Made by a program: the position numbers and the translations under genes. Shown here piece after piece: positions 53,163 through 61,320 of a stretch of 64,000 nt of DNA. Every line of letters begins with the position of its first letter. Positions within the stretch are counted from its first letter, which is position 1. Source of the DNA: Aliivibrio sp. EL58 (GTDB taxonomy: Bacteria > Pseudomonadota > Gammaproteobacteria > Enterobacterales > Vibrionaceae); assembly GCF_900312675.1 (NCBI RefSeq), contig NZ_OMPC01000001.1:1037633-1101632 (forward strand). The letters run 5' to 3'. The notes below the pieces were generated by a model. That model saw only the letters and a list, made by a program, of their open reading frames with translations, ran no database searches and was not told the origin of the DNA.

Positions 53163-54281
53163 ATGTCAGAACAACTAAACAAAACCGCTCTTTTTGATAT
53201 GCATGTCGCTGCTGGCGCAAAAATGGTGCCATTTGCAGGTTATGATATGCCTGTTCAATACCCATTAGGCGTAAAAAAAGAACACCTTCACACACGTGAT
53301 GCTGCTGGTCTGTTTGATGTATCGCACATGGGACAACTTCGATTAAAAGGTGATGGGGCAGCTGCTGCACTAGAAGCACTAGTGCCTGTTGATATTGTTG
53401 ATCTTCCTTCTCAGAAACAACGTTATGCATTCTTCACTAATGATGCGGGCGGTATTATGGATGACTTGATGGTGGCTAATTTTGGCGATCATCTGTTTGT
53501 TGTTGTGAATGCCGCATGTAAAGAACAAGATATTGCGCATCTACAAGCAAATCTTCCTGAAGGTGTTGAACTTGAAGTGATTGAAGATCGCGCTTTATTG
53601 GCATTACAAGGCCCTCAAGCGGCAGATGTATTATCACGACTTCAACCGTCAGTGGCTTCTATGCTGTTTATGGATACGGCTGTTATTGAGATCAATGGCA
53701 TCGAGTGTTACATCAGCCGCTCTGGTTACACAGGTGAAGATGGCTACGAAATCTCAGTGCCAAATGATAAAGCCGCAGAGCTTGCAGACGCCTTAACGTC
53801 TTTTGAAGAAGTAGAGTGGATCGGTCTTGGTGCGCGAGATTCACTGCGTCTTGAATGTGGTTTATGTTTATACGGTCATGATTTAGATACAACAACGACG
53901 CCAGTAGAAGCAAGCTTACTGTGGGGTATCAGCAAAAATCGCCGTGCAGACGGTGAGCGTGCAGGTGGGTTCCCAGGTGCAGATATCATCTTAAGGCAAA
54001 TCGAAACGAAAGATGTGAATCGTAAACGAGTTGGTTTAGTCGGTCAAAGTAAAGCGCCAGTGCGTGAAGGGTGTAAGTTATTTGATGCTGCTGATAATGA
54101 AATTGGTGTGGTGACGTCTGGTACAGCAGGCCCGACAGCGGGTAAGCCCGTATCTATGGGTTATGTCAGAACGGACCTTGCAGTTATTGGAACAGAAGTG
54201 TTCGCTGAAGTTCGTGGTAAAAAACTCGCAATGACAGTAGAAAAAATGCCATTCGTACCGCAACGTTATTACAGAGGTTAA
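53163..54281 (+). CDS. gcvT: Aminomethyltransferase GcvT (T-protein)
   Basis: A 372-residue folate-dependent enzyme that takes the aminomethyl group from GcvH and forms methylene-tetrahydrofolate and ammonia. Conserved patches: GAKMVPFAGYDMPVQYPLG, DAAGLFDVSHMGQ with the key aspartate region, ISRSGYTGEDGYEIS, GLGARDSLRLECGLCLYGHD and the C-terminal KPVSMGYV. Length matches E. coli GcvT (364). The ATG is preceded by GGAGAAAGAAG. It is transcribed away from gcvHP and follows the XRE regulator gene. Confidence 0.96.
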   Translation: MSEQLNKTALFDMHVAAGAKMVPFAGYDMPVQYPLGVKKEHLHTRDAAGLFDVSHMGQLRLKGDGAAAALEALVPVDIVDLPSQKQRYAFFTNDAGGIMDDLMVANFGDHLFVVVNAACKEQDIAHLQANLPEGVELEVIEDRALLALQGPQAADVLSRLQPSVASMLFMDTAVIEINGIECYISRSGYTGEDGYEISVPNDKAAELADALTSFEEVEWIGLGARDSLRLECGLCLYGHDLDTTTTPVEASLLWGISKNRRADGERAGGFPGADIILRQIETKDVNRKRVGLVGQSKAPVREGCKLFDAADNEIGVVTSGTAGPTAGKPVSMGYVRTDLAVIGTEVFAEVRGKKLAMTVEKMPFVPQRYYRG

Positions 54282-54334
54282 TTTATTAGAGTTAGAAGCT
54301 CATAATAACGGCAATAGAAATGAATGAATAAGGC

Positions 54335-54365
54335 AAAAAGAGTATATAACTATGCTCTTTTTTTT
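54335..54365 (+). terminator. Intrinsic terminator of gcvT
   Basis: The stem AAAAAGAG / CTCTTTTT, with a further ATA/TAT pairing in the loop, is followed by a T run. Confidence 0.8.
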
Positions 54366-54605
54366 GGTTATGAAAAAAGTGAAGGTGAGGATTTCTCGTT
54401 ATAAAGTATAAGCTAGGTCAGATTTTTGAAATTAATTGCACACTGTGCATATTGGATTATCTGTTTGAATTTAAATGATTTACTAGTACTCAGCGAACGT
54501 GTGTATGCTCGGAAAGTATTTGCAAAAAAACGTGACCTGTAACACAATTATAAACATGGCACTTAAGCATTGTTTTTACGATTAGATATCAAATAAGGTT
54601 TCTCT
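54366..54605. other. Upstream region of the MaoC-like gene
   Basis: The gcvT-maoC gap is 324 bases, ending in a good ribosome site (AAGGTTT). It contains the perfect 13-base palindrome TGCACACTGTGCA at 54437-54449, about 160 bases before the start, which could be a regulator site. No -35/-10 pair was assigned. Confidence 0.45.
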
Positions 54606-55289
54606 ATGAAGGTTGTCGATTTTCTAAAGCATAAGCGTGAATATCTGGCGAAACATCCGTTTGAATTAAAAGACTGGATGTCACCAACCATTAAAGATTA
54701 CTGGATTGAATTTTTAAATAAAGCCAACAATATTCACATTATTTCGTGGGTTAAAGAACACAAACGTACTGCTAATGGACAGCAAAACGAGGTTGTTCAA
54801 CCTGAGCCAATTGAAATGAACTTAGATACTCAAGCTGTATTTGAAGAATTAACCGCTCGATTGGGCGAAGAAATCCACATTGGCGATTGGGCAATGATGG
54901 ATCAAGAACGCATTAATAGTTTTGGTGCAGTGACAGAAGATATGCAATGGATCCATACTGATCCAGAAAGAGCTTCAGCGGAATCTCCGTTTAAAACGCC
55001 GATTGCCCATGGGTTCTTAACACTGTCTATGTTGTCAAAACTGACGGATAACGTGGGAAGTGATAACTTGCTTTTCCCTACGGCTAAAATGACAGTGAAT
55101 TACGGCTTGAATAAAGTTCGTTTTCCGTACCCTGTTAAAGCTGGAAAGCGTATTCGCGCAAGAAGCACACTAATGTCGGTAACACCGATTAAGCGTGGCT
55201 TAGAAATTGAAACAGAAGTTAAAGTTGAAATCGAAAAATGTCGCCGCCCAGGTTGTGTTGCTGTTTCAGTAATACGTTTATACTTTTAG
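54606..55289 (+). CDS. MaoC-like (R)-specific enoyl-CoA hydratase
   Basis: A 227-residue hot-dog fold protein. After a 75-residue N-terminal part, the MaoC dehydratase domain begins at about 85 (EIHIGDWAMMDQERINSFGA) and has the catalytic pair Asp/His in QWIHTDPERASAESPFKTPI with IAHGFLTLSM. Such enzymes hydrate enoyl-CoA to (R)-3-hydroxyacyl-CoA, for example for polyhydroxyalkanoate synthesis. The C-terminal KCRRPGCVAVSVIRLYF is typical of this Vibrio-type subgroup as remembered. A single gene with a two-way terminator behind it. Confidence 0.88.
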   Translation: MKVVDFLKHKREYLAKHPFELKDWMSPTIKDYWIEFLNKANNIHIISWVKEHKRTANGQQNEVVQPEPIEMNLDTQAVFEELTARLGEEIHIGDWAMMDQERINSFGAVTEDMQWIHTDPERASAESPFKTPIAHGFLTLSMLSKLTDNVGSDNLLFPTAKMTVNYGLNKVRFPYPVKAGKRIRARSTLMSVTPIKRGLEIETEVKVEIEKCRRPGCVAVSVIRLYF

Positions 55290-55357
55290 GCCTTTTTGAT
55301 TACACCAATTTTATTGAAGTCGATAGCTAACATTAGTGTTGAACGACAGTAAGATAT

Positions 55358-55397
55358 AAAAAAACCGCGTTAACCTAATAAGGTAACGCGGTTTTTT
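55358..55397. terminator. Bidirectional terminator between MaoC-like gene and cheV
   Basis: The stem CCGCGTTA / TAACGCGG continues into ACC / GGT with one unpaired base, and has A and T runs on either side, so it serves both convergent genes. Confidence 0.9.
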
Positions 55398-55431
55398 GTG
55401 TCTGCAATTCTATTTATTACAGTTGGTATAA

Positions 55432-56331
55432 CTAGGCAACTTGTCGATCGTTATGATTAGCACCACGTAGCATAGCTTGCACTAGCTCAGTTGCTTCAAA
55501 CTTAGTTAACGCCTCATGAGCACCAACTTGATGTGCCTGCTCAACACAGATCTCACTTGAGAGCGAGGTATGAAGGATCACATACGCATCTTTCAATCTT
55601 GTATCGTTCTGAATTTCAAATGCCAATTCATAGCCGTCTAAACCGGGCATCTCAATATCACTGACCACAATATTATATGGGTGACCTTCATCAGAGGCTT
55701 GTTTTAGCATTTCATATGCATCTAATCCGTTTGTAGCTACTTGATAAGGGATATTAATACTGTCTAAAGCCGTTGAAAGTTGTTTACGCGCTACAAAAGA
55801 ATCATCAACTAATAGAATGTTAAGAGGTTTTAATTTCTCTCTTTCTACATCAGATAATATAGGGTACAAGTTAGAGGTATCTTCTGGATAGATTTTTGAT
55901 AATAGAAGCTCAACATCAAGCAGTTGAACAATATTATCTTCAAAGCGGGTGATCCCAGTAACAAAGACATTAGAGCCCGCTGTTTCTGGTGATGGCTCAA
56001 TGGCTTTCCAATCACACTCAATGATTTTATCTATGGCTCTTACCGCAAATCCAACAACGGTACGCATGCAATCGGTAATGATGATATAGCAGTCTTTTAA
56101 CTCATCTTTATGAAGGGCTCTAAAGCCAACAGCTGCAGACATATCAATAATTGGAATCGCCATATCACGAATGGTTGCAGTCCCTAATACGTGGTGATGA
56201 GAGTAGGGAATAGAAGTCAATGCTTGAAAAGGTACGATCTCACGAACCTTCAACGTGCCGATGGCAAAACGCTGAGTCAGTGTGAGTTTAAATAGCAGCA
56301 TACCTTGCGATTGGTTCGCTTTGCTTTTCAT
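55432..56331 (-). CDS. cheV: Chemotaxis coupling protein CheV
   Basis: A 299-residue protein: CheW-like coupling domain at about 10-160 (LTQRFAIGTLKVREIVPF; ATIRDMAIPIIDMSAAVG), then a receiver domain at about 172-290 (NILLVDDSFVARKQL; phospho-acceptor Asp in VVSDIEMPGLDGYE; the conserved lysine in EALTKFEA). CheV links chemoreceptors to CheA and can be phosphorylated. It has no chemotaxis neighbours here, as is common for additional CheV copies in Vibrio. Weak ribosome site GAAGG ten bases before the ATG. Confidence 0.93.
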   Translation of the reverse strand: MKSKANQSQGMLLFKLTLTQRFAIGTLKVREIVPFQALTSIPYSHHHVLGTATIRDMAIPIIDMSAAVGFRALHKDELKDCYIIITDCMRTVVGFAVRAIDKIIECDWKAIEPSPETAGSNVFVTGITRFEDNIVQLLDVELLLSKIYPEDTSNLYPILSDVEREKLKPLNILLVDDSFVARKQLSTALDSINIPYQVATNGLDAYEMLKQASDEGHPYNIVVSDIEMPGLDGYELAFEIQNDTRLKDAYVILHTSLSSEICVEQAHQVGAHEALTKFEATELVQAMLRGANHNDRQVA

Positions 56332-56476
56332 AAGTAAATGGCCTTCTGAAAAATAATTATTTTTATAAACTTGATTGTAGTTTTTTTGAGACGGTTTTTA
56401 AAGGTGAGACTATCAATTGATGATGAATAAACGATATAATTAAGCTTAATTTATCTAGAATCATTTTGAGGTATTC

Positions 56477-56755
56477 ATGGCTAGCACTGCAGCTGCGCTA
56501 CACATTCTTGTTAAACATAAAGAACAAGCAGAAGATATTATTCAACAGCTTAAAAAAGGCGCTAAATTTCACGTATTAGCGAAAAAATACTCTAGCTGTC
56601 CTTCTGGTAAAAAAGGCGGCGATTTAGGTGAATTCAAGAAAGGCCAAATGGTACCGCAGTTTGATAAAGTGTGCTTTAGTGGTGAAACACTTGTCCCACA
56701 CCTAGTGAAAACTAAATTTGGCTGGCATGTTGTTAAGGTTCTTTATCGCACATAA
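56477..56755 (+). CDS. ppiC: Peptidyl-prolyl cis-trans isomerase PpiC (parvulin)
   Basis: A 92-residue single-domain parvulin. It follows E. coli PpiC closely: [54 protein letters not shown] and the C-terminal [14 protein letters not shown]. It catalyses prolyl isomerisation in the cytoplasm. A GAGG ribosome site precedes the ATG and a long two-way terminator follows. Confidence 0.95.
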   Translation: MASTAAALHILVKHKEQAEDIIQQLKKGAKFHVLAKKYSSCPSGKKGGDLGEFKKGQMVPQFDKVCFSGETLVPHLVKTKFGWHVVKVLYRT

Positions 56756-56770
56756 GCAATAGCCTTTTCG

Positions 56771-56813
56771 AGATAATAAAAATCCGACCTATAATGTCGG
56801 ATTTTTATTATCT
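56771..56813. terminator. Bidirectional terminator between ppiC and gsk
   Basis: A perfect 18-base-pair stem (left arm AGATAATAAAAATCCGAC) with a seven-base loop and A/T-rich outer parts terminates both convergent genes. Confidence 0.93.
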
Positions 56814-56835
56814 GTTCAACGTAAGCTTGAGAAAA

Positions 56836-58140
56836 TTAACGTTCCCAGTACGCTTCCTCTAAACAATCTTCACGCTCAGGCATTGATTTCGACAAACGTG
56901 GAGAGTGCTGAGTTAGTACCTCGTAGCTTGCACGGTTTGAGTACTTACAAATTTGAGAGAAAGAAGAGTAAGTTAAATAATCAGCATCGTGTTTGCTTGA
57001 GTTTGGCACATTCTCTTTATGGTAGTAGTTAGCGGCCATATCATGAAGAAGAGCGGATAATGCAGCATCACCAGCGCCATTGGTATTTTTAATCTCCATT
57101 GGACCACCCATGTAAGGGGCAATGTGAGAAGATACTTTAATTGGCTTAGTACATTGTGCTTTCATCATTGGGCGACTGTATTCAAAACGGTTGAATTCAG
57201 GGATGTTACCAGGAAGAAGTGGCTTATCCGTTTCGCGTTTAATACTTTCTTCTGTGAAACCAGCCATGTATAAACCAACAGGACCAGCAGTACAAAGCAC
57301 TAAATCTACCCACTCTAGCGCTTTATCTGCTGCTAGTAGGGGATCTTTCTCGCCAGTAAGGGCTTCGGCTTCTTCTTCGTTCATTGCAACAACAGTCACA
57401 TTTTCTTTTAAGAACGTTTGCCACCATTCTGCTTTGCCTTCAATAACGTACTTAGTGCCTAAAGTAAGAACAACAGGGACGTTATGAGATTTTGCACAAT
57501 CAATCGCTTTTTGAACCGCGTCCATCATTGGATCGCCTTCTTTACCACGAACAAGGTAAGAAGAAATCACTAATGCAGAGGCTTTTTCAAAAATATGCTC
57601 AGGAACGTGAGCAGGACATAGTTGGTTCATGTCACCTTCATTAATCGCAAACGTACGCTCGCCATCTTCAGAAATTAAGGTGTAACAACGACCAATAGGG
57701 CCTTGAACTGGTTGTAGGTGATCTAAATCCATACGGCTTGTTGTGTTACATAGGTAACGATAAGCGTAAGAACCGATTTTGATATTTTCACTCATTACAC
57801 CAAGCAGAATAGACTTGCTGTCTGCTAGAACAGAGTAGTTATGAAGGGTGTTACCAATGGTATCGCCAGGATACTCATGACTGATCAAGTTTCTTTCAAA
57901 CAGTTCTTTATATAAAGCTTCTGCTTTTGATTCTTCAAGAACCAAAGAATGACCTTTACTTAACTGGTGACGCGCTAAGAAATCATCATCAACTTTTGCT
58001 TCAATATCGACGATGGTTTGACCTACACCGATAAGGTGGGTGCGTTCAAGTTTAGGGGTTTGTTTGATTTGATTCACTAATGGATCGCGAGTGTGAACAG
58101 GAAAATAGTGTTTAGACTTACGTTGGCCAGGAAACTTCAT
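56836..58140 (-). CDS. gsk: Inosine-guanosine kinase Gsk
   Basis: A 434-residue PfkB-family nucleoside kinase that phosphorylates guanosine and inosine for salvage. N-terminal MKFPGQRKSKHYFPVHTRDP is characteristic of Gsk; the PfkB signature with the catalytic aspartate is IKNTNGAGDAALSALLHDM. Length equals E. coli Gsk (434). The ribosome site is weak. Upstream on the minus strand is a perfect extended -10, TGATATAAT, at 58184-58176. A PurR-like box lies about 80 bases further up. Confidence 0.95.
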   Translation of the reverse strand: MKFPGQRKSKHYFPVHTRDPLVNQIKQTPKLERTHLIGVGQTIVDIEAKVDDDFLARHQLSKGHSLVLEESKAEALYKELFERNLISHEYPGDTIGNTLHNYSVLADSKSILLGVMSENIKIGSYAYRYLCNTTSRMDLDHLQPVQGPIGRCYTLISEDGERTFAINEGDMNQLCPAHVPEHIFEKASALVISSYLVRGKEGDPMMDAVQKAIDCAKSHNVPVVLTLGTKYVIEGKAEWWQTFLKENVTVVAMNEEEAEALTGEKDPLLAADKALEWVDLVLCTAGPVGLYMAGFTEESIKRETDKPLLPGNIPEFNRFEYSRPMMKAQCTKPIKVSSHIAPYMGGPMEIKNTNGAGDAALSALLHDMAANYYHKENVPNSSKHDADYLTYSSFSQICKYSNRASYEVLTQHSPRLSKSMPEREDCLEEAYWER

Positions 58141-58175
58141 GAATTAAAGATCAGTTAATAAGTGAATTTTCCGAG

Positions 58176-58184
58176 ATTATATCA
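58176..58184 (-). promoter_or_regulatory. Extended -10 promoter element of gsk
   Basis: TGATATAAT on the minus strand is a perfect TGn extended -10. Start is predicted near 58169, which gives a 5' leader of about 28 bases. Confidence 0.6.
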
Positions 58185-58257
58185 CAAGTTTTTTCATTAA
58201 CATTCATCAATCGATTAAATAATTGTGGACTAGGTCACTTTATTTTTTTTGGTGAAA

Positions 58258-58273
58258 TAGCAAACGTTTACTT
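58258..58273. promoter_or_regulatory. PurR-like operator between gsk and guaC
   Basis: The core GCAAACGTTTAC agrees with the PurR operator ACGCAAACGTTTGCGT at 12 of 16 positions, with the central part intact. PurR controls purine genes in E. coli; both neighbours are purine salvage genes. Which one it controls is open. Confidence 0.5.
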
Positions 58274-58448
58274 TAGGAGAGAAAATAAGAAAACAATCCA
58301 GAATGAAGGTCCGTATAAGGTGTGGGTGGAATGCTAATTTATAGAGGTATGTGCTAGATATGATGTTTTTATGGTTGGATTATTCTGAAAGTTATGTTTT
58401 GTTTGCAGATTTATCAATAGTATCACAAAAAAAATTGAATTATCAGAC

Positions 58449-58476
58449 TTGCAGAATTAGTTTCCGGCCCTATAAT
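58449..58476 (+). promoter_or_regulatory. Candidate promoter in front of guaC
   Basis: A perfect -10 TATAAT at 58471-58476 with a weak -35 TTGCAG 16 bases upstream. Transcription would begin near 58483, exactly at the base of the next hairpin. Confidence 0.5.
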
Positions 58477-58480
58477 ACTG

Positions 58481-58515
58481 AAAACCGGAGCGCCTGCCAG
58501 CGCCCCGGTTTTTTT
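58481..58515 (+). terminator. Terminator-like hairpin at the predicted 5' end of the guaC transcript
   Basis: AAAACCGG-A-GCGC / GCGC-C-CCGGTTTT has one internal mismatch and a six-base loop and ends in seven T. It is about 90 bases before the guaC start and could attenuate guaC or end a very short RNA. Confidence 0.65.
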
Positions 58516-58602
58516 GTGCCTGCTATCTTGGTTTGTTAACTGCCTTCTGCCAAAGGCAACAAGAGATAGTAGAGCCATTATCGATAATACGAGGAATTTA
58601 TC

Positions 58603-59646
58603 ATGCGTATCGAACAAGAATTAAAGTTAGGCTTCAAAGATGTACTGTTTCGTCCTAAGCGTTCAACACTGAAAAGTCGCTCTCAAGTCGAATTAACCCG
58701 CGAGTTTACATTTAAGCACAGCGGTCGTCAATGGTCTGGTACACCTGTAATTGCAGCTAATATGGATTCTGTTGGTAGCTTTGCTATGGCAAAAGCACTT
58801 TCTGAGCACGGTGTAATGACTGCGATTCATAAGCACTACACAGTTGAAGACTGGGCTGGCTTTGTTAAAGAGAACGATGCATCTGTTCTTAAAAACGCAA
58901 TGGTTTCTACTGGTACTTCTGAAGCGGATTTCCAAAAAACAAAAGACATCATGGCATTAACAGATGACTTGATCTTTATTTGTGTTGATATCGCAAACGG
59001 TTACTCTGAGCATTTAGTTCAATACGTAGAAAAAGTACGTGCTGAATTCCCAGATAAAGTGATCTCTGCTGGTAATGTTGTTACAGGCGATATGGTTGAA
59101 GAACTTATCCTAGCTGGTGCAGATATCGTTAAAGTAGGTATCGGCCCAGGTTCTGTATGTACTACACGTGTTAAAACTGGTGTTGGTTACCCACAACTTT
59201 CTGCAATCATTGAATGTGCTGACGCAGCGCACGGCCTTGGTGGTCGTATTATTGGTGACGGCGGTTGTTCATGTGCTGGTGACGTTTCTAAAGCGTTCGG
59301 CGGCGGTGCTGATTTCGTAATGTTAGGCGGTATGCTTGCTGGTCACGAAGAGTCGGGCGGTGAAGTTATCGAGCAAGACGGTAAGCAATTCATGAAATTC
59401 TATGGAATGTCTTCACAAAGCGCGATGGACAAGCACTCAGGTGGTGTTGCTAAGTATCGTGCAGCTGAAGGAAAAACCGTACTATTACCATTCCGTGGTA
59501 CTGTTCATAATACGATTTCTGACATCCTTGGCGGTGTACGTTCAACTTGTACATACGTAGGCGCGGCGCAGCTTAAAGAGCTAACTAAGCGTACTACTTT
59601 CATCCGAGTACAAGAGCAAGAGAACAACGTTTTCGGTAAAGAGTGA
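58603..59646 (+). CDS. guaC: GMP reductase GuaC
   Basis: A 347-residue TIM-barrel enzyme that reduces GMP to IMP with NADPH. The catalytic cysteine is in [20 protein letters not shown] (near residue 186), [19 protein letters not shown] binds phosphate, and [10 protein letters not shown] is the mobile-flap region. Identical in length to E. coli GuaC. The ATG has a GAGGAATT ribosome site. It stands divergent to gsk, with which it shares purine salvage. Confidence 0.97.
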   Translation: MRIEQELKLGFKDVLFRPKRSTLKSRSQVELTREFTFKHSGRQWSGTPVIAANMDSVGSFAMAKALSEHGVMTAIHKHYTVEDWAGFVKENDASVLKNAMVSTGTSEADFQKTKDIMALTDDLIFICVDIANGYSEHLVQYVEKVRAEFPDKVISAGNVVTGDMVEELILAGADIVKVGIGPGSVCTTRVKTGVGYPQLSAIIECADAAHGLGGRIIGDGGCSCAGDVSKAFGGGADFVMLGGMLAGHEESGGEVIEQDGKQFMKFYGMSSQSAMDKHSGGVAKYRAAEGKTVLLPFRGTVHNTISDILGGVRSTCTYVGAAQLKELTKRTTFIRVQEQENNVFGKE

Positions 59647-59677
59647 TAGCTCGATACTTCGGAAATAACGAATAATG

Positions 59678-59705
59678 AAAGGTCGCATTTAGCGGCCTTT
59701 TTTTT
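59678..59705 (+). terminator. Intrinsic terminator of guaC
   Basis: The stem AAAGGTCGC / GCGGCCTTT has one mismatch and a five-base loop, then eight T. Confidence 0.88.
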
Positions 59706-60144
59706 GGTCTAAAAATGATAGGTGGCGATAAAGTGGCGACAGATAAGTAAATTTTCATTTTCCATATTCTTCAGATATGAGTAATTATGCATATTTACTG
59801 AGTTACTTAAAAATAGCTTAAAGGTTTTTTTGTGATCGAACGGATTATAGTATTTTTTAAACAACTGCCCTGAGGTTCACTTAGTTCGCTCTTGCAAGAA
59901 TACGATAAATTTATGCGAAAATTGTAGTAGTAATAAAGAAGGAACACTGGGAGTATATTTGTTATAAGATTTTAGGAACTGATATTTAAATGATTAATAA
60001 ATTGCCTCGTAAATACTTGAGAAATAGATCTCTTTTTTTTAATATTTTTTCGATTTTTACTAAACTTTGAAACAATTAATGCGTTGTTACTACCTTTGAT
60101 AGCATAAATAATGCTCTTTTTAAGACGTAAATGAGCATAATCTA
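59706..60144. other. Intergenic region with an imperfect palindrome
   Basis: About 440 AT-rich bases between the guaC terminator and the DsrE-like gene. A 20-base near-palindrome AGTAATTATGCATATTTACT (18 of 20 symmetric) lies at 59780-59799. A 27-codon frame at 59991-60071 has no good ribosome site and is not called. No RNA gene was recognised. Confidence 0.45.
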
Positions 60145-60615
60145 ATGAGATCTTTACAGAAACTAATTTGTTTTATACTTGTACTTATTGCACCAACTTC
60201 CGCTGCATTAGAGAATAAACAAGTAATTAACATCATTGAGTCCGATACTCCCCCTGTTGGTGTAGTTTTTGAAGTTATGGAGTGGGAAGATGGAAATTTT
60301 GAAGAAGTGCTTAAAACTATTGAGCGTTATTCAGAAGAATTAAAATATCGACACCCAAATATTGATTTTGCTGTAGTGAGTCATGGAGCGGAACAATTTT
60401 CTTTGTTAAAAGAAAATGAACAATCAAAAGGAAATATTCATTTGCTCACTCAATCACTTGTCGATGATGGTATTTCCGTAGAGGTATGCGCAACTCATGC
60501 ATCTTGGAGAGGGAATGAAAAGGATGATTTTGCAGAGCATATAAAGGTTGTTGATAGAGCCCCTGTAATGATTAGGGAGTATCAGAGTAGAGGTTACATC
60601 TTAATTAGATTATAA
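60145..60615 (+). CDS. Exported DsrE-like protein of unknown function
   Basis: A 156-residue protein with a signal peptide (MRSLQKLICFILVLIAPTSA). The mature part resembles DsrE/DsrF-like folds: a strand-helix start (PVGVVFEVMEWEDGNFEEVL), HPNIDFAVVSHGAEQFSLL, and a conserved single cysteine in ISVEVCATHASWRGN. Cytoplasmic DsrE proteins carry sulphur on that cysteine; exported relatives are of unknown role. The ribosome site is weak. A terminator-like hairpin follows after 145 bases. Confidence 0.68.
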   Translation: MRSLQKLICFILVLIAPTSAALENKQVINIIESDTPPVGVVFEVMEWEDGNFEEVLKTIERYSEELKYRHPNIDFAVVSHGAEQFSLLKENEQSKGNIHLLTQSLVDDGISVEVCATHASWRGNEKDDFAEHIKVVDRAPVMIREYQSRGYILIRL

Positions 60616-60759
60616 ATTAACTCGAATTAATGTTGCTGATGAAATGCAATTGAATAAATATTAGCGATATTGTCCTAAAAAATGGTTAATATCCATTTTG
60701 TTCTAAGTTTTTTATTTGGTTTTAAGCGAATTTTTTAGTTATTATTTAATAGTAAATAG

Positions 60760-60789
60760 AGGGCTGCTTATTGCGTGCGGCCCTGTTTT
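60760..60789 (+). terminator. Probable terminator after the DsrE-like gene
   Basis: The stem AGGGCTGC / GCGGCCCT has one mismatch and a nine-base loop, followed by GTTTT. Confidence 0.6.
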
Positions 60790-60815
60790 ATCTAAAAAAT
60801 AACTGGGTGGGGATG

Positions 60816-61016
60816 TTAATTATGATAGTACCTTTCACCATCAATGACCCAACTTGAAATAACGTTTGAATCTCTTATTTCAACTTTAATTTCTGTCATG
60901 TTGCGTGCTCCTTTACCCAACAATTCAGAATAAAGTTCTTCAGCTTCTCTTTCTGCTGTCGCTTGACCTGACACACCTAGCTCTTTTGGTACGTTGTATA
61001 CAAATTCAGGTTTCAT
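60816..61016 (-). CDS. Small conserved-looking protein of unknown function
   Basis: A 66-residue acidic soluble protein, beginning MKPEFVYNVPKELGVSGQAT and ending in VISSWVIDGERYYHN. No family was recognised. It is kept as a gene because of the ribosome sites (AAGGAG and TAGGA just before the ATG), codon usage like its neighbours and lack of an overlapping frame. Function unknown. Confidence 0.65.
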   Translation of the reverse strand: MKPEFVYNVPKELGVSGQATAEREAEELYSELLGKGARNMTEIKVEIRDSNVISSWVIDGERYYHN

Positions 61017-61320
61017 GGCAATCCTACTCCTTTTAGATTAATTCTTCTAAACCCTAGCATAAATTTTTTTATAGTAAATAAACTGATCTCTCAGAAATTA
61101 AATGACAAGGTAGTAATTTATTAATAATCATTAGTTTATTAAAAAAAGCACAGTCATTGTAGTGAATGAAATGTTGCTTTTGTATGGTTTTGATGAATGA
61201 TTTTGTTTGGTAACTGAGTTTGATTTCTTTAAATTGAGATGAAGTCTCATTTTGTAAAATAACAAGATTGATTATGTGGTTTGCTGTTATATATTTATTC
61301 TTTTTTTCAATGAGAAGTAA
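61017..61320. other. Intergenic region upstream of the membrane diguanylate cyclase gene
   Basis: 304 very AT-rich bases between divergent genes. It must hold both promoters, but none could be assigned with confidence and no RNA structure stood out. Confidence 0.4.

Larger units (their letters stand above)
58274..58602. other. guaC upstream region
   Basis: With the gsk side, the divergent gap is 462 bases. Besides the elements listed separately it holds a possible weaker -10 (TATAAG near 58315). The frame 58351-58539 is not a credible gene because it runs through the promoter and terminator-like hairpin. No purine riboswitch pattern was seen. Confidence 0.5.

Noticed and set aside
58351..58539. 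62-codon frame upstream of guaC
   Set aside because: It runs through the likely guaC promoter and the terminator-like hairpin and shows no protein-like features.
58274..58602. Purine riboswitch in the guaC leader
   Set aside because: No three-way-junction pattern typical of purine aptamers; the only clear structure is the terminator-like hairpin.
59991..60071. 27-codon frame (starts MINKLPRKYL) after guaC
   Set aside because: No close ribosome site, and composition follows the AT-rich background.
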